64,000 nucleotides of DNA from Thalassomonas sp. M1454 (GCF_007097525.1 NZ_VKDD01000005.1:1-64000); one strand, 5' to 3'; positions 36,695 through 45,608 are shown, numbered from the stretch's first letter. Notes: generated from the sequence alone by a model not told the origin. Numbers and translations: made by a program.

Positions 36695-37947
36695 TATTTT
36701 TTACCTGTAATTTTGGCCCAAAAACCTTGAGGTTTGGAATCATGCTTTATATCTAACGGCATTATATTTTTAATAATCTCAAGTAATTCTTCAGTGAGGT
36801 GCTTAGAATTTGATAATTCATTTAAAGGTTTTCCTAGCTCAGTACAAGAGCTAGCTAGTTGATAATCATTAGATATTTTAAATACGGAATTGATGCCAAT
36901 TGTTTTTCTTATATCATCAACAGAAATTGTTGAATATTTATCAGAAAAACGGTTTACAATGATATGTAATTTCTCTCCATCTATACCCATAGTATTTTTT
37001 AACTGCTCAACTAATTCTTTAGCTTCACGAATGCTAACAATATTTTGTTGAATGATAATTAAAACATGTTCAGAGGACTCTATAATTGGGACAGATAAAC
37101 TATCCACCCCTCTAGATAAATCGGCAAGCATTAGTCGATAACTTAAGCGTAACTTCCCTAATAATTGATTAACTCTGTTTTGATCAATATGAGCTAGTCG
37201 ATTTAATTGTGAATATGCTTTTACAGGCAATAGACTTAAGTTATTTCTTCGAACCATCATACTTTTAATGGCAGTAGAATCGAGTTCTTTAACCTCTTCT
37301 AAAGCATCATCTAAATAATAACTTGGTTTTAGATTCATACTATCAGCCAAACTACCATGTTGTAGATCAGCATCAAATAAAGCTATCTCATGTTCACTTC
37401 GGTCACTTATAACCTGACCTAAAGAATTTGTAATAAAGCTAGCTCCTGATCCACCTTTACCATTAATAACAGAAATCACTGGAGCTAAATTTGCGTGTTG
37501 GGATAATTGGTTTGCAATTTGCTGAATCGCAGGGATTAACTCATCTTCCGCTGTTTCTAAAGGAACTACATCTTTAATAGAAAGTTGCAACGCCTTCCTC
37601 AACAAACCTTGAGGTAAAGTATCACCTATCAATATTATACTTGCTCCAGAATTAGATACTTTTTCAATATCAAGTATTGTTTGCTGCTCTTCTCCTGTAA
37701 AAACAATGATAGCTAAAGAATAGTTTTCAGTTACGAATGAGACTTTATTTTCAAAGTGAATATCTAAATTTTTAACCGCTTTAAGTAACTCTTCAAGTGC
37801 AGATTTCACTTGTTCATCATCACAAATAATAAGAGCTTTAATCATTAAAGACAGAGACATATCCAACGATCCTTGATTACTGGAGGCCGACGATACTTTT
37901 TTTGATAATGAGTTAAATGGTTTAACGTCATACAGCTTGTTTTCCAT
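36694..37947 (-). CDS. tadZ: Tad pilus localisation ATPase TadZ (CpaE)
   Basis: This 417-residue protein has an N-terminal receiver-like domain (about residues 35-155, IKALIICDD at its start). A ParA/MinD-like ATPase domain follows with a deviant P-loop, INGKGGSGASFI (near residue 165), in which the usual second Lys/Thr is replaced. TadZ/CpaE proteins mark the pole or site of pilus assembly. The ATG at 37947 has AGGA upstream; a longer frame to 38004 would overlap the preceding gene and lacks a clear ribosome site. Confidence 0.92.
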   Translation of the reverse strand: MENKLYDVKPFNSLSKKVSSASSNQGSLDMSLSLMIKALIICDDEQVKSALEELLKAVKNLDIHFENKVSFVTENYSLAIIVFTGEEQQTILDIEKVSNSGASIILIGDTLPQGLLRKALQLSIKDVVPLETAEDELIPAIQQIANQLSQHANLAPVISVINGKGGSGASFITNSLGQVISDRSEHEIALFDADLQHGSLADSMNLKPSYYLDDALEEVKELDSTAIKSMMVRRNNLSLLPVKAYSQLNRLAHIDQNRVNQLLGKLRLSYRLMLADLSRGVDSLSVPIIESSEHVLIIIQQNIVSIREAKELVEQLKNTMGIDGEKLHIIVNRFSDKYSTISVDDIRKTIGINSVFKISNDYQLASSCTELGKPLNELSNSKHLTEELLEIIKNIMPLDIKHDSKPQGFWAKITGKK

Positions 37948-37966
37948 GTATAAATCCTCTTTCCTA

Positions 37967-38458
37967 TTACGAACAGACAGTGTAATTGCCGCCGGGTATT
38001 GCACCTAAGCTCTCGCTCACTAATGTTGTTTTAAATGTTGGCGAATTGAGGGTTAGGTATAACCCTGGAATTAATAATTCATGCTGATAATTAACGATTT
38101 CAGCTCTAACAAGTCTAATATCAGATAAAGATCCAGCTTCACTGCCATCAAGCTCAAGATAAGTTATTTCAATATTATCAGTGGTTAAATTTGGAATTAT
38201 TTGGATACCAGAAAATGTAGCTAACTGAGTAACACCTAATAATTCGTTAACAGATGATGCATCAGATGTATCAGAAAGAGCATTACATACAGTAGCCAAC
38301 CTTGCCCCTCGACGAGATACTTCAGTTAAAACATTCCATGTAAAAAATAAGCGCCCTATTTCTATGCAAGCAAAAAATAAAAGGAAAAATAAGCTGCCTA
38401 CAATGGCAAACTCTACTGTATATAACCCATCTTGTTTTGATTGAGAGTTTTTATTCAT
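37967..38458 (-). CDS. tadF: TadE/TadF-like pseudopilin
   Basis: This 163-residue protein has a short charged N-terminus, then QDGLYTVEFAIVGSLFFLLFFACIEIGRLFFTWN. This is the TadE-family membrane helix with Glu5-type signature (G/LYTVEF), processed by TadV. The body has two cysteines (near residues 59 and 162). It overlaps the preceding tadE by 4 bp (ATGA), so translation is coupled. Such pseudopilins are needed for Flp pilus assembly. Confidence 0.87.
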   Translation of the reverse strand: MNKNSQSKQDGLYTVEFAIVGSLFFLLFFACIEIGRLFFTWNVLTEVSRRGARLATVCNALSDTSDASSVNELLGVTQLATFSGIQIIPNLTTDNIEITYLELDGSEAGSLSDIRLVRAEIVNYQHELLIPGLYLTLNSPTFKTTLVSESLGAIPGGNYTVCS

Positions 38459-38907
38459 AACGCCCTCATCGTATAATTAACAACTAATGGGAAAGTTAGA
38501 TCAAAACTGTCTGTAGAAACAAAGCTAGGCATAGAATCAAAGAAAATCGGCTGCCAATCATAGCTGACAGTAATAGTTACAAAGTTAGAATTATGAGGAA
38601 CAATGCTTACGGTTGCAGAGGATAAACCTGGTAGGACTTCAGTATCAGTTGAATTTTGACCATAAAACAATAAGTTTCTAGACCTTGCTGATATTAAGCT
38701 AATAGTATCATTTGTAACAATCCCTGTATCACCATCAACAACATCATGTACAGCATATCTAAGAGCATCACGAGTTAAATGGTTAAGAGCATTGTATTGG
38801 TATAGCATTCGGCCAAATTCTGCTGTAGCAAAAACAATTAATAATAAAAACGGTAATATTAAAGTGAGTTCAATTGCGGCTAAACCTTTTTGATTACGAA
38901 TACTCAT
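38455..38907 (-). CDS. tadE: TadE-like pseudopilin
   Basis: This 150-residue protein begins IRNQKGLAAIELTLILPFLLLIVFATAEFGRMLYQYNALNHLTRDALRYA, a textbook TadE domain: KG/LAAIE cleavage region, membrane helix and aromatic segment. It lies 9 bp after tadG and overlaps the next TadE/TadF gene. It is a minor pilin-like component of the Tad apparatus, matured by the TadV peptidase encoded upstream. Confidence 0.88.
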   Translation of the reverse strand: MSIRNQKGLAAIELTLILPFLLLIVFATAEFGRMLYQYNALNHLTRDALRYAVHDVVDGDTGIVTNDTISLISARSRNLLFYGQNSTDTEVLPGLSSATVSIVPHNSNFVTITVSYDWQPIFFDSMPSFVSTDSFDLTFPLVVNYTMRAL

Positions 38908-38916
38908 CCCTCCTCC

Positions 38917-40260
38917 CTAAGAATCACTACTATTTTGTGAGTGATAAAGTACTAAAGTATGAGGCCCATTAGCAGTAGTGTTTCCCGAAGGCCAACCATT
39001 ACCTGTGCAATTTGAAATAAACTCCCCTACCACGTAAGATTCATTACCTTTTTGTGTTGTTTGCTGGGTTAAGAAGAAGCATGCTACACCTAAGAATTCT
39101 ACGCTATTGGCACCGTTATCCTGTTCAGTACAATTGCCAACAACAACCCTAATAATGCGACGTTTTGCAATAGCATCTGTACTATCCCAATCACCATTAT
39201 CAACCGAGCATTGCTGGGTAGCAGGTGCATTATCACTTTCATACTCTTCATGAGTATAAAGTCGTTGATAAAATTCAAGTGATTCATCGATAGGTGTTGA
39301 TTCATCATCTACAGACGGAAATATAGTCCCTCCATCCTGCATATATGCAACGCCTTCATCATCTAATTCAATGCGATCTCCTTCACAGGCATTAGGATCT
39401 CGCGGGTATAAATGAGAATCTTTGTTAAGAGGGCCGTGGTATTCACCAAATCGAGTATTTAATCCTTGCGCCACGGGTCCTACGGTATTACCAGGCTCAG
39501 TTGGAACTTCAGAAGTAGTATCAACATCAGGATCATCACTACCAGATGAAAAGCATATATTTGCAGAAGGATCATTACCACCGGCCATTGCCTCTCTGAT
39601 CTCATTAGCACCATGGCTATCGCCCAACCTAATTAATTGAAAGTTACCGGGACCTATTTGAGAGTCTGGATTAGAGTCCATTTTCATTATTTGAAGTTTT
39701 CCATAGTCATATCCAAATGTATAATTATCAGGTTTTGGATCAGGTGGTGGAGTTCCACAAACCATCATAGGGACGATATCGTTAAAACAATACTGTATCG
39801 CGGTGCTTGCCCCTGCTAAAGCAGAAGCAGAAACAACTTTATTAAAGCTCATTATTTGCGCTAAAAAATTAGATAAATCAATATCTGAAACAACCACCTT
39901 AACAAACTTAGCTGTTTCATCAGTTTCAGCTGCCGGAGTGGTATCTTCAGGGGAGTGGTAAAAGCTCACAACTAAATTTGAAATATCAAAACTATTAGCA
40001 ATTTCAGCCGCATCACTATGAGCTAAGTTAATGTTAAATAGTTCAATTGCAGCCGCTCTTGCTTGCGCGTGGTTGCCACCATCATCAATCACTTTTGCTG
40101 CATTTAATGCTGAAGCATCCACATAGTTTTGTAGGCGGCTTTTATTGAGCAACATATGCCCACCATCTAATGCTAATGCTGACATAGCAATAAGCACAAA
40201 CAGGCCTATAGTGAACATCACTAATATGTTGCCTTGCTGTTGCTTACTGATATTTTTCAT
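38917..40260 (-). CDS. tadG: TadG-like pilus assembly protein
   Basis: This 447-residue protein has the Tad/TadG N-terminal segment QQQGNILVMFTIGLFVLIAMSALALDGGHMLLNKSRLQNYVDASALNAA, followed by a large periplasmic or surface domain with about eight cysteines. A von Willebrand A fold is usual in TadG but not obvious here. An ATG at 40260 with GGAAA upstream is preferred over the TTG/ATG codons just before it (40263, 40272). It sits between a small lipoprotein gene and the two TadE-like genes. Confidence 0.85.
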   Translation of the reverse strand: MKNISKQQQGNILVMFTIGLFVLIAMSALALDGGHMLLNKSRLQNYVDASALNAAKVIDDGGNHAQARAAAIELFNINLAHSDAAEIANSFDISNLVVSFYHSPEDTTPAAETDETAKFVKVVVSDIDLSNFLAQIMSFNKVVSASALAGASTAIQYCFNDIVPMMVCGTPPPDPKPDNYTFGYDYGKLQIMKMDSNPDSQIGPGNFQLIRLGDSHGANEIREAMAGGNDPSANICFSSGSDDPDVDTTSEVPTEPGNTVGPVAQGLNTRFGEYHGPLNKDSHLYPRDPNACEGDRIELDDEGVAYMQDGGTIFPSVDDESTPIDESLEFYQRLYTHEEYESDNAPATQQCSVDNGDWDSTDAIAKRRIIRVVVGNCTEQDNGANSVEFLGVACFFLTQQTTQKGNESYVVGEFISNCTGNGWPSGNTTANGPHTLVLYHSQNSSDS

Positions 40261-40275
40261 CATATTTTCCAATGT

Positions 40276-40551
40276 TTACTTACTGCTACCTGAATCCATC
40301 GCTTGACTGGCTGCTGAACTTACTTTTCCATCCTTTGGAGTCACCGCGGATTTTTGATATCCATCAACAACTTTTTCTCCATACACACCATCAAGATCGT
40401 TGACTATTCCGGCGTTATTTTCAGGGGCCATAGGATCAAGGATTTGCATTTCGTTTATTTTGGCATATGAACCTGTTATCGGATAAACATCGGTAGAAGT
40501 GCACCCAACAGAGCAAAACATGCAGGCAATAGCTAACATAATGGTTTTCAT
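40276..40551 (-). CDS. Small lipoprotein of the Tad locus
   Basis: This 91-residue protein has a lipobox CSVGC (Cys at about 17) and a mature part of about 75 residues, rich in Asp, Gly and Ser, with no recognisable domain. It lies 3 bp after the secretin gene and 3 bp before tadG, so it is certainly co-transcribed. Classical tad loci carry RcpB near this position; this protein is much shorter, and I cannot show homology. A role as accessory lipoprotein of the outer-membrane Tad channel is inferred from context only. Confidence 0.8.
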   Translation of the reverse strand: MKTIMLAIACMFCSVGCTSTDVYPITGSYAKINEMQILDPMAPENNAGIVNDLDGVYGEKVVDGYQKSAVTPKDGKVSSAASQAMDSGSSK

Positions 40552-40554
40552 AAT

Positions 40555-42042
40555 TTATACTCCACTCTCTTCAGAACTTAGTTCATGCCCATACTTTTCC
40601 TGAGTACCACCATCATCAGGGAGCATTTCATCATTTTGGTCTTCAATTTCGTTTGGTGACTTTTCCTTTGCCTCATCTTCTTCTGGATCTTCCCTAGGAG
40701 TCATGCGCCCGAGTAAATAAAACTCCATATCTGAAACAGGAACAAAGTTATCTGTTGGTAGTTCGATATCTTTTTTATTAAATGGTCTAACCAACCTAGG
40801 CGTTACCATTATTACTAACTCTGTTTGACCTTTAACAAACTCTTGACTGCGAAATAGTTGCCCTAAAATAGGAATATCACCAAGGCCAGGAATTTTATCT
40901 ACTGTTTCTCTGAGGGTATCGCTAATCAAGCCACCAATAGCTATGGTTTGCCCGTCTCCTAATTCGACGGTTGTCGCTGTGGTACGCTTAGTTATAGAAG
41001 GAACTATAATTCGACTATTAGAATCTGTCGGGGTTAAAGCCATGGCATGAGTTGAACTTAATTCGCTTACTAAAACATTTAGGCTTAAATTAATTTTGCC
41101 TGAATCTAAAATAGTAGGAACAAAGCTTACACCCACGCCAAAGTCTCTGTATTCAATGGTTATACCATCTTCATTAGGCACCGGGATAGGGTATTCACCA
41201 CCAGATAAAAATTCGGCTTTTTGGCCACTTAAAGCCGTAATATTGGGCTCAGCTAAAATTTTCGCTAAACCGTGTTGCTTTGCTACATCAAAAGCAAAGC
41301 TAAGTAACATATCACCACTTAAATAGGTACCGAAGATCCCTTGTGAAATAGCAGGAGTTACGCCTATTGCATTAAATAAATCACCTCCTGAAACTATACC
41401 ACCAGACCCATCACTACCATCAAATTGCAGTAACATTTTTGAGTCTAAGCGGCGAGCAACTTCGGTTTGCACTTCTGCAACGGTAACTTCAAGCATAATT
41501 TGATGACCACCGCCAACACTAAGCATATTCAAGACTTCACTTGAACGACCACCAACACTAGCAGCTTCAGCATAAGATCTAGCTAATTCAACAGCTAAAT
41601 TCATTTTAGTTAAGGATGACGATTGGCCACTAAGAACTAACTGTCCTTGTGAACTTTCAATGCCTATTTTTTCATTTGGCAAGTAATGATAAAAACGCTC
41701 TCTAAGGCCATTTAAATCATGGGAAACTTCTAGATTAAATACATCAATAACTTTATCGTTTTCATCCCAAATCATTACATTAGTATGACCTAGCTCTTTA
41801 CCTACAACATAAAGTTCATCAGAGCGTAAAACTAGAATGTCAGCTATATCAGGGTTACCAATTGAAACACGATGAATATCTTGTTTCATTTGTAAATTTC
41901 GTGACTTAAAAATTGGAACCTTTACTGCACTGTCTTCCTTCACAGTTGGGCCACCGGCTAACGCACTATTAAAATTTATAGAGATAATAGTTATGCTCAA
42001 TGATAAAACTAAAAAGGGTACTACTTTGAATGCCATTTTCAT
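40555..42042 (-). CDS. rcpA: Tad pilus outer-membrane secretin RcpA (CpaC)
   Basis: This 495-residue protein has a signal peptide ending near residue 29, then the RcpA/CpaC N-terminal domain (VKVPIFKSRNLQMKQDIHRVSIGNPDIADI). A BON/KH-like region follows, then the secretin domain (about residues 210-420) with AEPNITALSGQKAEFLSGGEYPIP and VELGDGQTIAIGGLISD. The last 50 residues are very acidic (EDPEEDEAKEKSPNEIEDQ), an unusual tail. It forms the outer-membrane channel of the Flp pilus. Confidence 0.95.
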   Translation of the reverse strand: MKMAFKVVPFLVLSLSITIISINFNSALAGGPTVKEDSAVKVPIFKSRNLQMKQDIHRVSIGNPDIADILVLRSDELYVVGKELGHTNVMIWDENDKVIDVFNLEVSHDLNGLRERFYHYLPNEKIGIESSQGQLVLSGQSSSLTKMNLAVELARSYAEAASVGGRSSEVLNMLSVGGGHQIMLEVTVAEVQTEVARRLDSKMLLQFDGSDGSGGIVSGGDLFNAIGVTPAISQGIFGTYLSGDMLLSFAFDVAKQHGLAKILAEPNITALSGQKAEFLSGGEYPIPVPNEDGITIEYRDFGVGVSFVPTILDSGKINLSLNVLVSELSSTHAMALTPTDSNSRIIVPSITKRTTATTVELGDGQTIAIGGLISDTLRETVDKIPGLGDIPILGQLFRSQEFVKGQTELVIMVTPRLVRPFNKKDIELPTDNFVPVSDMEFYLLGRMTPREDPEEDEAKEKSPNEIEDQNDEMLPDDGGTQEKYGHELSSEESGV

Positions 42043-42059
42043 GTGGTAGTCCTTATTAT

Positions 42060-42878
42060 TTAATTTGAGATTGAAACTGATTCAGTTTCAATGCCACGGA
42101 TTATTTCAACTTTATTACGGGTTGATTTTGTATTGTTTGACGTCGATGCTATTTGGTCAGATGATTCTTCAGATTCTGTATTAGAAGGCTCAGGTTCAAC
42201 TTCATTAAATTGCTGGCTCAATTGAGTTTCGGTTTCGTCGTTAGGGTTACGAAGAGCTAGTTGTAAGTTACCTTTACTTTGTGCGCTCATTAGTATTTCA
42301 GCTTGCTCTAAGTTAACCTCAAGAGTTACCGCTCTAACTATTTGAGGTTTATTTTCATCATTAGACGCTCGTTGATCTACGGCAAGGATTTTAATATTTG
42401 AAAGGATTACTTCAGTATAAGTAGTTTTTTCTTTTTTATAAGTTGTTAGCACATCAATTTTATTACCGGGTAAGATAAAGCCAGAAACACCAACAACATC
42501 ATTTACCCTAATTGACACGGCTCGCATGTCTTTACCAATAAGACTAGCTAAAGAGCTACCTTCACCTTTTTTAGCTACACGAGCACTATGTAAGATATCA
42601 CCAGCATAAAGCCTGTTTTTAACTACCATACCCGTTGCTTCTTCAATGGAAGAAATACTACCTTTTGGCACCATTCCCTCAGGTAATGTAGTAACACTTA
42701 AATGTTTAGCTTCTATGATACTTCCTGTAGCAAGTGCCGCGTTAACAACAACAACTTTAGCATGACCTGCGGCAGCATCTTTGGGTTGATTTTCATCCAG
42801 CCAGTTTTTAGCTAAAAAAACAGCTCCTAAGCCAAAACCAACTGATAATAATATAAATACCGCGATATTCTTATTCAC
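42060..42878 (-). CDS. rcpC: Flp pilus assembly protein RcpC (CpaB)
   Basis: This 272-residue protein has an N-terminal signal anchor (IAVFILLSVGFGLGAVFLA), a SAF domain (about residues 40-105, with ATGSIIEAKHLSVTTLPEGMVPKGSI) and the CpaB/RcpC domain (VSIRVNDVVGVSGFILPGNKIDVLTTY). The Ser/Glu-rich C-terminal 60 residues look disordered. It is a periplasmic partner of the secretin, lying 17 bp upstream of rcpA in the operon. Confidence 0.92.
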   Translation of the reverse strand: MNKNIAVFILLSVGFGLGAVFLAKNWLDENQPKDAAAGHAKVVVVNAALATGSIIEAKHLSVTTLPEGMVPKGSISSIEEATGMVVKNRLYAGDILHSARVAKKGEGSSLASLIGKDMRAVSIRVNDVVGVSGFILPGNKIDVLTTYKKEKTTYTEVILSNIKILAVDQRASNDENKPQIVRAVTLEVNLEQAEILMSAQSKGNLQLALRNPNDETETQLSQQFNEVEPEPSNTESEESSDQIASTSNNTKSTRNKVEIIRGIETESVSISN

Positions 42879-42918
42879 AAAATCTCCTTATTTGCTAAAC
42901 AATGTTTATCCGTACTGC

Positions 42919-44460
42919 CTATTTAACGAAATAACTGTGCCAGGCAAAGTCTAATAACTCTTTAGTAATCTCATTATCTAACTTATTAAATTTTATTTGG
43001 TCATTTACAATGCAAGTCAAATCTCTTGGGTAGCATGGTAAAAATTTTCGTTTATGCATTTCGTGTAAGTGTTCGATTAAATAGTTAAAAACTTCTAATT
43101 CACAACGCAAATTTTGCTCTATGCATTCTTTAAACCAAATTTCTTGGTAAAGCTCTTTGGTTAAGTCTTCAAATTGAATTTTATAGCCAAGACGGCGTAA
43201 AAATGCTTCATCCACTAACTCAGTGGGTGATAAATTGGTAGAAAATAACAAGAGTAATTCGAAAGGAATTTCAAAATGAAGACCGGACTGTAAAGAAAGA
43301 AAGTCTCTTCTTTCTTCTAGCGGGATAATCCAGCGATTAAATAATTCTTTAGGTGTTATCTTTTGACGACCTAAATCATCTAATAATAAAATCCCGTTAT
43401 TTGCTTTTAACTGCAAAGGTGCGCGATAAGTTTTCGAGGTTGGGTCAAATTTAACCTCAAGCATTTCAGCAGTAAGTTCTCCACCACTAACCACTACAGG
43501 ACGTTTTGCTAACACCCAACGTTGATCGTAGCTACTTGCTAATTTTAAAACGTTTTCTTGTTGTAATTGTTCTGATAAATGATGAATTTCTGGGTCAAAC
43601 ACTTGAATAATTTCATTATTTACTTCAATCGCATGTGGAATAAGAACATCGCCACCAAACACTAAATTTAAATGACGACATAAATAACTTTTACCTGTAC
43701 CTGGCGCACCATAAATTAATATTGGTTTTGTGGAATTAAGAGATGGGCCTATTTTTTGTAATAAATCATCAGAAAAAGTTAAATCACAAAAGGCATTTGT
43801 AAGCTCATCAATATTAATATGATGACCTCGACTAGATTGCTTTAAACAAATTTCAGTATATTGCTTTAAAGGTACAGGGGCAGGACCAACATAACCATTT
43901 CTTAATAACTCTTTTTCGGCTTCTAATGTACCAATTGAACTCAACGAAAATCGCATTTGTTCGTTCGCATTGTTTGAATAATTTTCTATCCAAGACTTCA
44001 CTTTAGCTATATCAATTAAACCTTGAACTACGCCGCCACTTAAACACATTTTTTGAGCTAAATCACGAAGGGTTAATACACCAAAATACTGTAAATGTTT
44101 AAGCATTAAATTAACTAATAAATATTCTGACAACCCAGTATCTGATAACTCTAACGGACAAGGTGCTACTTGATTAAATTCAAAATATTTATTGGAAATT
44201 TCTGAGTTTGATAAGTCTTGTGGTTGGTAACTAATTCTCTCATTACTATTGCCTTCTCCTTTTGAATAAAGGTTAAAGCCTTCAATTTTATGTTTTTCTA
44301 TTGCCTCGCCTACCAAATCAACACGATCTTCATCAAAAGTTATGTCATCATCATTATTAAGTTCAGTAATTTCATTTATAATTTGAAGGTCATTGCCCTT
44401 CTCTATAATCGAATCTTCTGATTTTATTGATTTATTTTTAGTGAAGTCAAATAAACTCAT
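42919..44460 (-). CDS. AAA+ ATPase embedded in the Tad locus
   Basis: This 513-residue protein is predicted cytosolic, with no signal peptide or membrane helix. The first 90 residues are acidic and low-complexity. Residues about 110-200 look like a winged-helix/linker segment ending YVGPAPVPLKQY. An AAA+ domain follows with Walker A GAPGTGKS (251-258), Walker B GILLLDD (356-362), a sensor-1 FSTN (near 402) and a likely arginine finger in DEAFLRRLGYKIQF. It is not TadA-like and is absent from the classical flp-rcp-tad gene set. It lies between tadV (10 bp) and rcpC, so it probably regulates or remodels the Tad machine; the exact role is unknown. Confidence 0.82.
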   Translation of the reverse strand: MSLFDFTKNKSIKSEDSIIEKGNDLQIINEITELNNDDDITFDEDRVDLVGEAIEKHKIEGFNLYSKGEGNSNERISYQPQDLSNSEISNKYFEFNQVAPCPLELSDTGLSEYLLVNLMLKHLQYFGVLTLRDLAQKMCLSGGVVQGLIDIAKVKSWIENYSNNANEQMRFSLSSIGTLEAEKELLRNGYVGPAPVPLKQYTEICLKQSSRGHHINIDELTNAFCDLTFSDDLLQKIGPSLNSTKPILIYGAPGTGKSYLCRHLNLVFGGDVLIPHAIEVNNEIIQVFDPEIHHLSEQLQQENVLKLASSYDQRWVLAKRPVVVSGGELTAEMLEVKFDPTSKTYRAPLQLKANNGILLLDDLGRQKITPKELFNRWIIPLEERRDFLSLQSGLHFEIPFELLLLFSTNLSPTELVDEAFLRRLGYKIQFEDLTKELYQEIWFKECIEQNLRCELEVFNYLIEHLHEMHKRKFLPCYPRDLTCIVNDQIKFNKLDNEITKELLDFAWHSYFVK

Positions 44461-44470
44461 GAAACCTCCT

Positions 44471-45043
44471 TCATGAAAATATCACATATTTAAAATTAGA
44501 AAGAACACTTAGAACATCTTTATTTTGACTACAAGCTAATAACCAACCTAAAGCTAAAGCGGGAGCATAAGGAACTTTTAAAGAAGCAGCTTCACCTGCA
44601 CCTGGTTTAAAGTATGTTCTTAAATAAAAGCAATGGTAGTACCGAACAAGAGTAGCCTTAATACCTTTAAATCCAGTTTTATATATAGTTAAAAGTAAAC
44701 TTAAAAATCCTCCTACTAGAATTGCATAGACTATTGACCAACCAATTAACATTGGACCTATCAAAACACCTATAGCCATCATCAGTTTTACATCACCTCC
44801 TCCTAATGCTTTAATATAAAAAGCGGGAAAGAGGATGATAAAAGCAACAACAAACCCTAAAACAGCAGTAATTAACCCACTGAACTTTAAAAAATAAATT
44901 TGTAACACGACTCCGATTAGAATTGTTACAAAACATAAAGAGTTAGGGATACGCTGAAATTTCAAATCGTATATCAGTGCAATAGTAAAAATAGCAAATG
45001 TAATGATTAAAATTAAAGTTTGCCCAAATTCGAATTCAGTCAT
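44471..45043 (-). CDS. tadV: Prepilin peptidase TadV (CpaA)
   Basis: This 190-residue A24-family aspartic peptidase lacks the N-terminal methylase domain of PilD, as is typical of TadV/CpaA. Its two catalytic Asp lie in ALIYDLKFQRIPN (near residue 26) and KALGGGDVKLMMAIG (near 79). It has about six hydrophobic segments. It should mature the two Flp pilins upstream and the TadE/TadF pseudopilins downstream. Confidence 0.94.
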   Translation of the reverse strand: MTEFEFGQTLILIITFAIFTIALIYDLKFQRIPNSLCFVTILIGVVLQIYFLKFSGLITAVLGFVVAFIILFPAFYIKALGGGDVKLMMAIGVLIGPMLIGWSIVYAILVGGFLSLLLTIYKTGFKGIKATLVRYYHCFYLRTYFKPGAGEAASLKVPYAPALALGWLLACSQNKDVLSVLSNFKYVIFS

Positions 45044-45071
45044 GATCCCTATATCCTTAATTCAAGTGAGA

Positions 45072-45263
45072 TTAGGTACAATCTACACCAGCTCCAGGAG
45101 CAGCATTAATTGCAGTATCCATACAATCAAGGCTATCTGTTGCCGCATCACCTAGCTCGGTAAAGGCTAAAACCAACGCAGCTGAAACTAAACTACCTGC
45201 AATTGCATATTCAACAGCGGTTAATCCACTCTCATCATTAATAAAATCTTTTAATAATTTCAT
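45072..45263 (-). CDS. flp: Flp/Fap-type pilin, copy 2
   Basis: This 63-residue pilin has the Flp signature DESG/LTAVEYAIAGSLVSAALVLAF with Glu5-Tyr6 after the predicted TadV cleavage site. The C-terminal tail DSLDCMDTAINAAPGAGVDCT contains two cysteines 16 residues apart. It lies 32 bp after the first Flp gene and 28 bp before tadV. Two adjacent pilin genes could give a mixed fibre or a major/minor pair. Confidence 0.94.
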   Translation of the reverse strand: MKLLKDFINDESGLTAVEYAIAGSLVSAALVLAFTELGDAATDSLDCMDTAINAAPGAGVDCT

Positions 45264-45295
45264 TTCTATTCCTTAATTAATAATTGAAATTTAAT

Positions 45296-45493
45296 CTATT
45301 GCGTACAAGTAGATGCAGAGGTCCCTGCGGCTTCACATAGATCTCCTATTTTTGTTTTTGCGGACTGACCTAAATCTGAAAACGCAACAACCATACCACC
45401 AACGACTAAACTACCCGCGATAGCATATTCGACAGCGGTCAAACCACTCTCGTCTTCAATAAATTCGGTGAATAAATTTTTTAATTTTCTCAT
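45296..45493 (-). CDS. flp: Flp/Fap-type pilin, copy 1
   Basis: This 65-residue pilin has DESG/LTAVEYAIAGSLVVGGMVVAF, the Flp motif with Glu5-Tyr6, and a C-terminal tail IGDLCEAAGTSASTCTQ with two cysteines 11 residues apart. The ATG at 45493 has GGAG 9 bp upstream; an ATG five codons earlier contains that ribosome site and is unlikely to be used. It is the first pilin of the tad operon and is expected to be the most highly expressed gene. Confidence 0.93.
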   Translation of the reverse strand: MRKLKNLFTEFIEDESGLTAVEYAIAGSLVVGGMVVAFSDLGQSAKTKIGDLCEAAGTSASTCTQ

Positions 45494-45536
45494 CTGAAAT
45501 GACTCCATATTTTTTTAACTCAGCTAGGAGAGCCAA

Positions 45537-45566
45537 ATTATCTGCTCCCTGCCAGACTTTCGTTAA
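45537..45566 (-). promoter_or_regulatory. Possible promoter of the flp/tad operon
   Basis: On the minus strand TTAACG (45561-45566), an 18-bp spacer and GATAAT (45537-45542) lie upstream of the first flp gene, in the 115-bp gap after the L,D-transpeptidase gene. The match is moderate; no sigma-54 consensus is present. Confidence 0.3.
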
Positions 45567-45608
45567 CCTTACACAAACCAAGGTCTATTTAAGGTACGAA
45601 TTAAAAGA

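Noticed and set aside
45509-45608. Possible sigma-54 promoter (TGGCAG) before flp
   Set aside because: The downstream TTGC half-site is missing at the required spacing.
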